Of a stretch of 64,000 nt of DNA, positions 33,660-42,787 are shown piece by piece. The position numbers were made by a program, and so were the translations under genes. The stretch is from NCBI RefSeq assembly GCF_000311745.1, contig NZ_HE978533.1, forward strand, positions 30,087 through 94,086. Reading direction: 5' to 3'. This stretch comes from Anaerococcus obesiensis ph10 (GTDB taxonomy: Bacteria > Bacillota > Clostridia > Tissierellales > Peptoniphilaceae). The first letter of the stretch is position 1. Every line of letters begins with the position of its first letter. The notes under the pieces are model-generated. The model was not told the DNA's origin. It made no database searches and saw nothing but the letters and a program-made list of their open reading frames with translations.

Positions 33660-34290
33660 AAACTATCCCAGATTAACAATTATCCTTAGAGGATACTCTT
33701 ATGAAGATGCTTTGTATCTTATAAAGATTCTTGCTGATTCTAAAAAAAATGTAGGTATAGAAATTACAAGTAATACAGATAATTACCTAAAAATTATAAA
33801 AGATGCTTCTAAAGAATTTGGGAAAAAGATTATGATAGGTGCTGGCACAATATTAAATTTAGACCAAGCAAAAGATGCTATAACAAACGGTGCAAAATTT
33901 ATATTAAGTCCAGTAACTCTAAGCAAAGAAGTTATAGATTATGCAAAAGAAAAAGGAGTATATACAGTACCAGGTGCTATGACTCCAAGTGAAATCTACA
34001 AAATGGTTCTTTATGGTGCTGATATCATTAAAGTATTTCCTTTTTCTTCATTAAAATCAAATTACGTTAATCAAGTTATGGGCCCACTTGATAAACTAAA
34101 TATAATGGCTGTAGGAGGTGTTAAAAAAGAAAATTTAAAAGAGTTTTTGACTTGTGGTGCAAGTTATGTAGGTGTTGGTTCTTCCATGTTTAATAAGGAA
34201 GATGTAAAAAATAGAAGTACGGAAGAATTGTTAAAATCAGTAGATAAAATGCTTGATATAATCAATTCTTATGAAGAAAGTAGCTTATAA
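33646..34290 (+). CDS. KDPG/KDPGal aldolase-like enzyme (Eda/DgoA family)
   Basis: A 214-residue class I aldolase of the KDPG family. GIEITSNT holds the catalytic Glu position, MIGAGTILNLDQAKDAI is the typical GAGTV region, FILSPVTLSKEV and DIIKVFPFSSL (Schiff-base Lys near residue 130) are present, and VGGVKKENLKEFL closes the barrel. Family members split 2-keto-3-deoxy-6-phosphogluconate or the galactonate equivalent into pyruvate and glyceraldehyde 3-phosphate. The stop TAA is followed at once by the ATG of the next gene. Together with the dehydratase it predicts a sugar-acid pathway. Confidence 0.85.
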   Translation: MKEIKNYPRLTIILRGYSYEDALYLIKILADSKKNVGIEITSNTDNYLKIIKDASKEFGKKIMIGAGTILNLDQAKDAITNGAKFILSPVTLSKEVIDYAKEKGVYTVPGAMTPSEIYKMVLYGADIIKVFPFSSLKSNYVNQVMGPLDKLNIMAVGGVKKENLKEFLTCGASYVGVGSSMFNKEDVKNRSTEELLKSVDKMLDIINSYEESSL

Positions 34291-34755
34291 ATGGAACTTA
34301 TATACGCAAATATAAATGTTGAATACTCAAATACTTTTGAGTATTTTAAAGAAACTTTTGAAAAAATGTATAAAACAAATTCAGTTTGTGAAAAATATCT
34401 GGATTCAATTATAGATAGGGAAAAAATATTTCCAACTGGTCTTAAAATAGGAAATATTAACATAGCCATTCCTCATACTGACCATAAGTATTCTAATGTT
34501 GAAGGAATAGTTTTATCAACTCTTAAAAGCCCCCTAATTTTTAAGAGAATGGATGATCCTGATAAAGACGTTAGTGTTGATATAATAATTCACTTATTTT
34601 TCAATACTGGAGATAAAAAAGTTGAAGTTTTACAAAAACTTATGGCTTTGGTGCAAAATCAAGAAAAGCTAAAAGAAATATTAAAATGTAAAAATGAAAA
34701 TGAAATTAAAAATATCATAAAAAATTTATTTAAGGAGAAAGTAACAAATGAGTAG
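34291..34755 (+). CDS. gatA: PTS galactitol-type subunit IIA
   Basis: A 154-residue cytoplasmic PTS IIA of the fructose/mannitol fold. The phospho-accepting His is in NIAIPHTDHKYS, near residue 59. It takes phosphate from HPr and hands it to the IIB protein encoded next. Its ATG follows the aldolase stop without a gap, and its end overlaps the IIB gene by 8 bases. Confidence 0.88.
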   Translation: MELIYANINVEYSNTFEYFKETFEKMYKTNSVCEKYLDSIIDREKIFPTGLKIGNINIAIPHTDHKYSNVEGIVLSTLKSPLIFKRMDDPDKDVSVDIIIHLFFNTGDKKVEVLQKLMALVQNQEKLKEILKCKNENEIKNIIKNLFKEKVTNE

Positions 34756-35047
34756 TAAAACAATAATCGTTGCATGTGCATCTTCAATGATCACATCAAC
34801 TATAGCTGTAAATAAAATCAAAAATCTTGTAGAAAAACACAAATTGGCTCAACCAAAAATTTTACAAATGAAATTTTCAGAAATATCAGGTGCATTAAAA
34901 ACAAATGATGTTGATTTGATTGTTCCTACTGGAAAGTTAGGCAAGGATATTAGTGGTAATATACCAGTTGTATCTGGAATGCCTTTTATAACGGGAATTA
35001 ACGAAGATAAAACTATCAATGAAATAGTTGAAATACTAAGTAAATAA
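34748..35047 (+). CDS. gatB: PTS galactitol-type subunit IIB
   Basis: A 99-residue IIB protein with the P-loop-like VACASSMITSTIAVNKI, in which the Cys near residue 10 is phosphorylated, and the usual end PFITGINEDKTINEIVEIL. It passes phosphate from IIA to the substrate carried by IIC. It is encoded between its partner genes. Confidence 0.88.
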   Translation: MSSKTIIVACASSMITSTIAVNKIKNLVEKHKLAQPKILQMKFSEISGALKTNDVDLIVPTGKLGKDISGNIPVVSGMPFITGINEDKTINEIVEILSK

Positions 35048-35059
35048 TAGGAGGATTTT

Positions 35060-36340
35060 ATGCAAATTATAGTAGATGGATTAAATTGGATAGCATCTCT
35101 CGGTCCAATGGTAATGATGCCTATAATAATTTTTATAATAGGTCTAATATTTAGAGTCAAAATAAAAATTCTGATTAAGTCTGCTCTAATGACAGGAATA
35201 GGTTTTGCAGGAGTTAATATAGTTATTAACTGGTTTATCCAACAAGTAAGTCCTGCAGTTCAAAAAATGGTAGAAAATTGGGGCATTCAAGCAAGTATTT
35301 TAGATGTAGGCTGGCCTGCAAGAGCAGCTGCAACATGGGCTTTCCCTTTAGCTGCAGTTGTTGTATTTATTGTAATCGGAATTAATATATTAATGCTTAT
35401 TACTAAAAAAACAAAAACTGTAATGGTAGACTTTTGGTCTTATAACCACTTTATCTTTACAGCAGCAATAACATATTTTGTTACAAATCAAAATGTATTT
35501 TTGGCTCTTTTAGCTGGAGCAATTGATGCAATAATAACTTTTAAACTTGCTGATTGGACCACACCATTAGTTGAGGATTATTTCGGTATGGAAGGTGTAA
35601 ATTTCCCAACAGCTAATTCAGTTGGTTGGGCACCTATAGCTTACGGATTAAATAAACTATGGGATCTTATTCCTGGATTAAATAAAATTAATGCTAACCC
35701 TGGCAAAGTTCAAGAAAAATTTGGTTTTGTCGGTGAGCCTATGTTTATGGGACTAATATTTGGAATGCTAATAGGAATCTTGGCAAAAGAAAATATATCA
35801 ACAATTTTAATACTTGGTATGGCTACAGCAGCAACTATGGTTCTTACTCCTGTAATGATGAGAGTTTTAATGGAAGGTTTGCTACCTTTTGCTGAATCTA
35901 TAAAAGAATTACTTAATAAAAAGTTTCCTGGAAATCAATTTACAATGGGTATTGATGCTGCTTTGACAGTTGCAAACTCTAGCGCTATAGCTGTAGGTAT
36001 AATAATGGTTCCTATTACTTTAGTTTTAGCTGCAGTATTGCCAGGTAATAAATTACTTCCTGTTGCAGATATAGCTTACCAAGCAATGTGGTTAGCTGCA
36101 TGGCCTGTAGCATTTTCAAAAGGAAATATTTTTAGAGGTGTTTTATCAACAACAGTTATTACAATTTGTGTATTGTTAATAGCAACTTCACTTGCACCAA
36201 TTCATACACAATTATCTGTTCAAGGTGGATTTGTTCTTCCTAATGGAATGGATTTAGTAACAACAGAAGATGCTGGAACTCATATTTTAGGATTTATTAT
36301 TTCTAAAATTTTTGGATTATTAGGTGGTATTATAGGATAA
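35060..36340 (+). CDS. gatC: PTS galactitol-type permease subunit IIC
   Basis: A 426-residue permease with about ten to twelve membrane segments. VLVGWPARAAATW-like (DVGWPARAAATWAFPLAA), DYFGMEGVNFPTANSVGWAPIAYGLNKLWD and GFVGEPMFMGLIFGMLIG are characteristic of GatC. Galactitol is the classical substrate, but here the adjacent genes act on sugar acids, so an aldonate or its lactone is a likelier cargo (inference). It follows gatB by 12 bases with AGGAGG. Confidence 0.9.
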   Translation: MQIIVDGLNWIASLGPMVMMPIIIFIIGLIFRVKIKILIKSALMTGIGFAGVNIVINWFIQQVSPAVQKMVENWGIQASILDVGWPARAAATWAFPLAAVVVFIVIGINILMLITKKTKTVMVDFWSYNHFIFTAAITYFVTNQNVFLALLAGAIDAIITFKLADWTTPLVEDYFGMEGVNFPTANSVGWAPIAYGLNKLWDLIPGLNKINANPGKVQEKFGFVGEPMFMGLIFGMLIGILAKENISTILILGMATAATMVLTPVMMRVLMEGLLPFAESIKELLNKKFPGNQFTMGIDAALTVANSSAIAVGIIMVPITLVLAAVLPGNKLLPVADIAYQAMWLAAWPVAFSKGNIFRGVLSTTVITICVLLIATSLAPIHTQLSVQGGFVLPNGMDLVTTEDAGTHILGFIISKIFGLLGGIIG

Positions 36341-36344
36341 AAAT

Positions 36345-37493
36345 ATGAAAATAACAGATATAAAAGTATACAAAGTAAAACCTAGATGGATATTTGTAAA
36401 AATAATTACTGATGAAGGTATTTCAGGTTGGGGAGAATTAATCTCCGGAACAAAAACTGAAACAGTTGTAGCTGGTGCTTATGAAATTGGCAAAAGAGTT
36501 CTAATAGGTAGAAATCCTTTTGAGATTGAAAGACTCTTTCAACAAATGCACAGATCTTTTTTCAGAGGTGGACCTATAAATGCAACTATAGTTTCAGGAT
36601 TCGAAATGGCTCTATGGGATATTAAAGGTAAGGCTTTAAATGTCCCTGTTTATGAATTGCTCGGAGGTGTTGCTAGAGATAAAATTAAAGTTTACTCATG
36701 GATTGGCGGAGATAGACCATCAGGAGTATTAGAACAAGCTCAAGATAGAATTAACAGAGGTTTCGATTCTATAAAAATGAATGCTACCGAAGAATTACAC
36801 TATATAGATACTATAGAAAAAGTCGATAGTGTTATCGAAAGAGTAAGCATATTAAGGGAAAATTTTGGAAATAAAATCAATATTGGTATAGATTTTCACG
36901 GAAGAGTTCATAAACCTATGGCAAAGGTTCTTGCAAAAGAGCTTGAACAATTCCATCCAATGTTTTTAGAAGAGGTAGTTCTTCCTGAAAATTATGAGTA
37001 TTACAAAACCATATCAAATCTTGTTTCCACTCCTCTTGCTACTGGTGAAAGGGAATATACAAGGTGGGCATTCAAAAAAATATTCGAGCAAAAAGCCATT
37101 GATATTATTCAACCTGATGTTGCCTTATGTGGTGGCATATTAGAGCTTAGAAAGATTGCTGCCATGGCTGAAGCTTACGATATGGCAGTTGCTCCACACG
37201 CTCCGTATGGTCCTATAGCACTTGCTGCAACTTTGCAAGTGGATTCATGTACACCTAACGTATTTATACAAGAGCAAAGTTTAGGAATCCACTATAATAA
37301 AGGTTTTGACCTTCTTGATTTTGTTAAAAATAAAGAAATATTTGAATTTAAAGACGGTTTTGTTGATATTCCTAAAAAAAGTGGTCTAGGAATTGAAATT
37401 GACGAAGACTATTTAGATGAGATTGCAAAAGAAGGTTTAGTTTGGACCAATCCTTCATGGAAACACTATGACGGAACTATAGCGGAATGGTAA
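36345..37493 (+). CDS. Enolase-superfamily sugar-acid dehydratase (galactonate dehydratase-like)
   Basis: A 382-residue mandelate racemase/muconate lactonizing family protein close to DgoD. The metal ligands are Asp in GIDFHGRVHKP, Glu in LEEVV and Glu in ATGEREYTRW. Asp in QPDVALCGGI and His in APHAPYGPIALAA form the catalytic dyad, and the end IQEQSLGIHYN is also conserved. DgoD removes water from D-galactonate to give 2-keto-3-deoxygalactonate. It starts 4 bases behind gatC. If the imported acid is phosphorylated by the PTS, the true substrate may be a phosphorylated aldonate, which would be new for this subgroup. Confidence 0.88.
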   Translation: MKITDIKVYKVKPRWIFVKIITDEGISGWGELISGTKTETVVAGAYEIGKRVLIGRNPFEIERLFQQMHRSFFRGGPINATIVSGFEMALWDIKGKALNVPVYELLGGVARDKIKVYSWIGGDRPSGVLEQAQDRINRGFDSIKMNATEELHYIDTIEKVDSVIERVSILRENFGNKINIGIDFHGRVHKPMAKVLAKELEQFHPMFLEEVVLPENYEYYKTISNLVSTPLATGEREYTRWAFKKIFEQKAIDIIQPDVALCGGILELRKIAAMAEAYDMAVAPHAPYGPIALAATLQVDSCTPNVFIQEQSLGIHYNKGFDLLDFVKNKEIFEFKDGFVDIPKKSGLGIEIDEDYLDEIAKEGLVWTNPSWKHYDGTIAEW

Positions 37494-37494
37494 A

Positions 37495-38397
37495 ATGATT
37501 AGAACAGTAAGGGGAAAAATTGACGGAAAAAATTTAGGTAACACCCTAATCCATGAACACATATATGTAAAGCCAAATGAATTATTTGATTATTACGATT
37601 ATACCTTAGATAACCCTGATAAAATGATTGAAGAATTAGATTTTTTCAAAAAATCCAATGGCAGAAGTATTGTTGATTTAACTCCAATAAACTATGGAAG
37701 AAATCCTATTGCACTTTTTAATATAGCTAAAAAAACATCTGTTAATCTTATGTTTGTAACCGGATTTCATAAAGAAGAATTCATGCCAAAATGGCTTGAT
37801 AAAATGACGGATGACGATATATATATTTTTTTAAAAAGAGAAATTTTAGAAGGTGTCACAGAAAAAAATCTCTTACCAGTTGCAATGAAATTTGGAACAA
37901 GTAATAATAAGATAACTGCCAAAGAAAAAAGAATTATAGAAATCGAAGCAAAAGTCCACAGAGATACCAAAATTCCATTTATTACACATTGTGATAAAGG
38001 AACTATGGGTATTCAACAAATCCAATTATTAGAAAAATTTGGAGTTGATTTGAAAAAAGTATGTTTAAGCCATGTTGATTTAACAATGGATTATGCCTAT
38101 ATTTTGGAAATAGTTAAAACGGGAGCCTCAATCAGCTTTGACCATGTGGGAAGAGATCCACTTTATGAAGATTTTAATAAAATAAAAATACTTTCAAAGT
38201 TAATACAAGCTGGATATATTGATAAAATTAATATATCGGGAGACATGGGTAGAAAAAAATATTTAAATTCTTACAATGGAAAACCCGGTTTGGACTATAT
38301 TCTAACGGACTTTAGAGAAAATTTTATAAAAGAAATTGACGAAAAATCATTTGATAAAATCTTAATAGAAAATCCTAAAAGATTTTTAGAATGGTAA
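37495..38397 (+). CDS. Phosphotriesterase-family lactonase-like hydrolase
   Basis: A 300-residue amidohydrolase-superfamily protein of the phosphotriesterase type. TLIHEHIYVKP has the HxH metal pair, VAMKFGTS supplies the bridging Lys (carboxylated in relatives), THCDKGTMG and LSHVDLTMDY bring two more His, and SGDMGRKKY the catalytic Asp. Members with this sequence style hydrolyse phosphorylated furanose lactones, as reported for a Mycoplasma synoviae enzyme. It starts 1 base after the dehydratase stop and is last in the operon, so it fits a role in opening a sugar lactone phosphate. Confidence 0.82.
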   Translation: MIRTVRGKIDGKNLGNTLIHEHIYVKPNELFDYYDYTLDNPDKMIEELDFFKKSNGRSIVDLTPINYGRNPIALFNIAKKTSVNLMFVTGFHKEEFMPKWLDKMTDDDIYIFLKREILEGVTEKNLLPVAMKFGTSNNKITAKEKRIIEIEAKVHRDTKIPFITHCDKGTMGIQQIQLLEKFGVDLKKVCLSHVDLTMDYAYILEIVKTGASISFDHVGRDPLYEDFNKIKILSKLIQAGYIDKINISGDMGRKKYLNSYNGKPGLDYILTDFRENFIKEIDEKSFDKILIENPKRFLEW

Positions 38398-38417
38398 AAT
38401 GTCTTGAATTTGCTAAC

Positions 38418-38476
38418 AAGTGTAACACTTACAAAAATAATAGTTTGATATTTGTAAGTGTTACACTTTTATTTTT
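38418..38476 (+). terminator. Strong terminator of the sugar-acid operon
   Basis: AAGTGTAACACTTACAAA pairs perfectly with TTTGTAAGTGTTACACTT (18 bp) around a 15-base loop, followed by TTATTTTT. The long perfect stem also suits the opposite direction. Confidence 0.88.
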
Positions 38477-39099
38477 AAATATATAATAAATTTTATTGAT
38501 AATGTAACTATATTATATTCTAAAATCTGCATTAAAATATCCTAATCATTCATGTATATACTTTAGATTCAGCTATAATATATTAAAACATGTTTTAAAT
38601 TATCTACTGTAATAAATACTATGACTGATATTCTAATTGACATCTTAAATTGCATTAAGTCTGCTGATAAACTTGTTTCTGGTAAGAATTTTTTGACATT
38701 AATTTATAAATTTAATGGATATATATTATTGATGTCACTTTTTGAAAAAAGGTAGTTTCTAATCTTTTTTAAATTACATTTAGATAATTTAAAAGAAATT
38801 ATTAATAGTAAGAAGAATGCTCCAAAATCATTTTATTGTATTATTTAGAATGTATAAATTTTATTTTTATGTTACCTTCCCAATTATATAATTACTTTTA
38901 TTGCAATATCAAAAATAACATCTTCTATTTACAAAAATTTCTCTAATTTTAGAGCTATGACATTTATTAATAGAAACTTATTAATTTCTATTAATGATTT
39001 TTAAGAATTTTATTGTTTATTATCTAACTATAAAATTCAGCAAAAGCTTTTATAATTAGCAAAAATAGATTTTAAAATCAAAATATATTTTAATTTTTC
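38477..39099. other. Non-coding AT-rich stretch, possible gene decay
   Basis: No complete gene is visible in these roughly 620 bases. A 44-residue frame at 38621-38755 (MTDILIDILNCIKSADKLVS at its start) and a second fragment near 38775-38850 (LHLDNLKEIINSKKN) read like protein, but there is no ribosome binding site and stops break the frames. They could be debris of a lost gene. Confidence 0.35.
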
Positions 39100-39612
39100 C
39101 TAAATAAATTTTACAGTTTCATCAATATTTTTGCGTTTATAATGATTTTCTAAAGGCTTAACTCCATCATTCGCATAGCCCAAATCAATCATTGCAACAA
39201 TTTTTTCATTTTTAGGCAAAGAAAATTCTTCGCTAGCCTTATCAGGATCAAAAAGATTTACCCAACAAGAATCAACATCAAGGCTTGAAGCTGCCAAAAC
39301 CATGTGACTTGCAACAATCGTAGCATCTTCAACACCAGTATTATATTTTCCTCCCGGATAAACAAAAGCCTCACTCTCATCAAAAGCTACAAGCAAAACA
39401 AGAGGAGCATTATACCTACAAGGAGTAAGCTCATCAATTTTTATAAGAGCATCATTTGATTTTGCAACGTAAATTCTTTGAATCTGATTGTTCTTAGCAG
39501 TAGGTGCAAGCCTGCCCGCTTCAAGAATAATATCAAGCTTCTCCTTTTCAACTTTTTTATCACTAAAATTTTTACAAGAATAACGATTCTTCACAAGTTC
39601 AATAAAATTCAT
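39100..39612 (-). CDS. Small nitroreductase family protein
   Basis: A 170-residue FMN-dependent nitroreductase-fold protein. NFIELVKNRYSCKNFSDKKV opens it with the Arg/Ser phosphate-binding pattern, LEAGRLAPTAKNNQ is the conserved APTA region, and ASHMVLAASSLDVDSCWVNLFDP forms the FMN face. Family members reduce nitro-compounds, quinones or flavins with NAD(P)H. Short versions of about 170 residues are common in anaerobes. AGGAGG lies upstream. It is a single gene between the sugar-acid operon and the far end of the CRISPR array. Confidence 0.85.
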   Translation of the reverse strand: MNFIELVKNRYSCKNFSDKKVEKEKLDIILEAGRLAPTAKNNQIQRIYVAKSNDALIKIDELTPCRYNAPLVLLVAFDESEAFVYPGGKYNTGVEDATIVASHMVLAASSLDVDSCWVNLFDPDKASEEFSLPKNEKIVAMIDLGYANDGVKPLENHYKRKNIDETVKFI

Positions 39613-39687
39613 AATACCTCCTTTAATAAAATTTCAAGTAATATACAATATCATATATTTAATTTAACTATATAGTGAAAAGTTCAC

Positions 39688-42368
39688 ACTTCAATACATC
39701 TAATGTTATCAATCAACTAACTCTTTTAACAGTTGTTTGTTCGACTTCATTTATTTCAATACATCAAATGTTATCAATCAACCCTATTAAAGAACTTGCT
39801 AAAAGGTGGTCTTGTACATTTCAATACATCAAATATTATCAATCAACTAATTCTAGTCTTGGTCTTATAAAAGGGCAGTTAAAATTTCAATACATCAAAT
39901 GTTATCAATCAACAGAAAGAGGCTAGGAGATACAAGGAATTGAAACTTCTATTTCAATACATCAAATGTTATCAATCAACTAAAACTGGAGTAAGCACGG
40001 CTTGGACAACTATTGGATTTCAATACATCAAATGTTATCAATCAACATTGAAAAAGCAAAAGATTTAACCCTAGCAGATTAATTTCAATACATCAAATGT
40101 TATCAATCAACTTTATAATATTATTTTTCAAATCTATATTATCTACTTATTTCAATACATCAAATGTTATCAATCAACAAATGGACAAGAAAATCAGTGT
40201 CTTCTTGTTCTTGAATTTCAATACATCAAATGTTATCAATCAACATTTAAACTTTAAAGACACAAAGTCTGGTAAATATAATTTCAATACATCAAATGTT
40301 ATCAATCAACGCTTATATACTCCAATGGAAAAATTTTTAATTGTGTAATTTCAATACATCGAATGTTATCAATCAACTAATTTTAAACATTCTGGATTTT
40401 ATTTACCAAAAAGATTTCAATACATCAAATGTTATCAATCAACGGCAAAAATGCAGCTAAAAATCTACTACAAATCATTATTTCAATACATCAAATGTTA
40501 TCAATCAACCATACTACTCATATTAGTAACTTTGCTCGTGTCAAAATTTCAATACATCAAATGTTATCAATCAACTTCTGAATTATGCAATAAAAAAGCA
40601 AAAGAATTATTATTTCAATACATCAAATGTTATCAATCAACGCTTACCAGGAAATACAAGAAAGAAGGCTATTACGTATTTCAATACATCAAATGTTATC
40701 AATCAACATTGAAAGCGCCTGTCTTTGTTCCAAGATTACTACTATTTCAATACATCAAATGTTATCAATCAACAAAAAACCGTCAACAATACCTTGTATA
40801 TTCAACATAATTTCAATACATCAAATGTTATCAATCAACATTTATATGGATGATTTTATTAACGCATCAACTTTATTTCAATACATCAAATGTTATCAAT
40901 CAACTGTTTAAAACTTTAACATCTGCTTAAAATTGAGTATTAATATTTCAATACATCAAATGTTATCAATCAACAGGCTATTATCTTTATACTAGGAGAA
41001 TGTTTAAGATATTTCAATACATCAAATGTTATCAATCAACCAGCGATTATAGTTTGAAAGATGTTTTGCGATTAAAATTTCAATACATCAAATGTTATCA
41101 ATCAACGCACTTAAAGATTTATTTAAAGCAATAGTATCTTGATTTCAATACATCAAATGTTATCAATCAACCAAGATTTTTCTTTGGATTATAGGGGCGA
41201 TTTGTTATTTCAATACATCAAATGTTATCAATCAACTGAAATTGTCCAGGACTTAAAGACTTGTTTAAAGCTAATTTCAATACATCAAATGTTATCAATC
41301 AACGGATATATTCGCAAATTGGAAGTTACATATAATAGATTTCAATACATCAAATGTTATCAATCAACTACTTTTATTGCTATTACTGTTTGGTATGGTC
41401 TTAAATTTCAATACATCAAATGTTATCAATCAACGTAAAAGTATAAGCCGTAAGCCAATAATGTAATCCTATTTCAATACATCAAATGTTATCAATCAAC
41501 AAATGCAGCATGATTAAAAGTATTAATATCATAACCATCTATTTCAATACATCAAATGTTATCAATCAACAATCTTTAAAAGACAATCCACTTACCAAAA
41601 CTTCAGATTTCAATACATCAAATGTTATCAATCAACCTCTTTTGCTAGATGAGTCTAGTCAAATTAAGAAATTTCAATACATCAAATGTTATCAATCAAC
41701 ACATAAAACATTACTTGGTTATTCTGATTCTGTTTAATTTCAATACATCAAATGTTATCAATCAACTACCTACGCCCCAAGCACCCGCTATTACTTCTTT
41801 TGATTTCAATACATCAAATGTTATCAATCAACAGAAGACTTATCTAGTAATATGATTATATGCGTTCTATTTCAATACATCAAATGTTATCAATCAACTC
41901 TGGAATAAATTAAAATATCAACAAAAAAATATGTTATTTCAATACATCAAATGTTATCAATCAACTGAGCTTAAAAAGATTAAAGATTTTACACTTTTAC
42001 TATTTCAATACATCAAATGTTATCAATCAACCCTGACCAAGAATAACCCAAGGCTGATTCACTCGTTATTTCAATACATCAAATGTTATCAATCAACGTC
42101 AAAATCTCCACTAAAAAAGCACCTCTAAACAGATTTCAATACATCAAATGTTATCAATCAACTTTTAGATAATAGAACGACTGAGGATTGTAAAGACCTA
42201 TTTCAATACATCAAATGTTATCAATCAACGGTGGATTTAGTACCACAAAAAGGAGAATGTACTTTAACATTTCAATACATCAAATGTTATCAATCAACTG
42301 TATCATCATTTTTAGTAATATCTTCTAAAATTTTTTCTATTTCAATACATCAAATGTTATCAATCAAC
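39688..42368 (-). CRISPR. CRISPR array, 41 repeats of 30 bases and 40 spacers
   Basis: The repeat on the crRNA strand (minus) reads GTTGATTGATAACATTTG then ATGTATTGAAAT; the ATTGAAAT end is the 8-base 5' handle of type I-B crRNAs. Spacers are 34-40 bases, mostly 35-37. Repeats near the left end are altered: the first (39688-39717) has two changes, the third (39818) one, and the one at 40348 one; the right-hand repeats are uniform. So the leader is on the right, next to cas2, and the left is the old trailer end. Transcription runs leftward, the same way as the cas genes. Confidence 0.98.
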
Positions 42369-42502
42369 CAACGTAAAATACACAATTATTTTACTCTTAC
42401 ACCTTAAATATACCCTTTTTACAATATTTTCATTTTTTTTACCAGCTAATCCAATTTTTTTACTTTGTTTATTTTTAGAGTTTTTTATAATTTTGCTGGG
42501 AG
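42369..42502 (-). promoter_or_regulatory. CRISPR leader
   Basis: The 134 bases between the cas2 stop and the first (newest) repeat are very AT-rich with A-runs, as usual for type I-B leaders. New spacers would be added at its left edge. It holds no gene. A clear promoter could not be named. Confidence 0.7.
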
Positions 42503-42787
42503 TTATAAGATCAAATCTTCTTCTAATGATTTGTATTTTCCTATAGTTTCTTCTTCAAAGGATTCTTTGTTGTACATTTTTATTATTGTTACAAAGTCTT
42601 CTTCTTTTTTTATTGTTTTTTCAATTTCTCTTTTTAGAGCAATAATTTTTGACGGGCTTATTTCTCCTCTAAATACTGAATTTTGGTGGTGAGTTAAATA
42701 TTTTTTGCAAATTTTAAAGACTTTATTTACTCTTTTTTCTCCAACATCATAGAATAGAAATACATAATTGTAATTTTTCCCCATCAA
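42503..42787 (-). CDS. cas2: CRISPR-associated protein Cas2
   Basis: A 94-residue ferredoxin-fold protein with YNYVFLFYDVGEKRVNKVFKICKKY (the conserved Asp in YDV) and GEISPSKIIALKREIEKTI. With Cas1 it forms the spacer-integration complex. Its start overlaps the cas1 stop by 4 bases (ATGA), and it is the last cas gene before the leader. Confidence 0.93.
   Translation of the reverse strand: MMGKNYNYVFLFYDVGEKRVNKVFKICKKYLTHHQNSVFRGEISPSKIIALKREIEKTIKKEEDFVTIIKMYNKESFEEETIGKYKSLEEDLIL

Noticed and set aside
39675-42128. Several reading frames over the CRISPR array with repeated peptides such as FQYIKCYQST and ISIHQMLSIN
   Set aside because: They are translations of the CRISPR repeat with random spacer residues between; there is no ribosome binding site and no constant frame.
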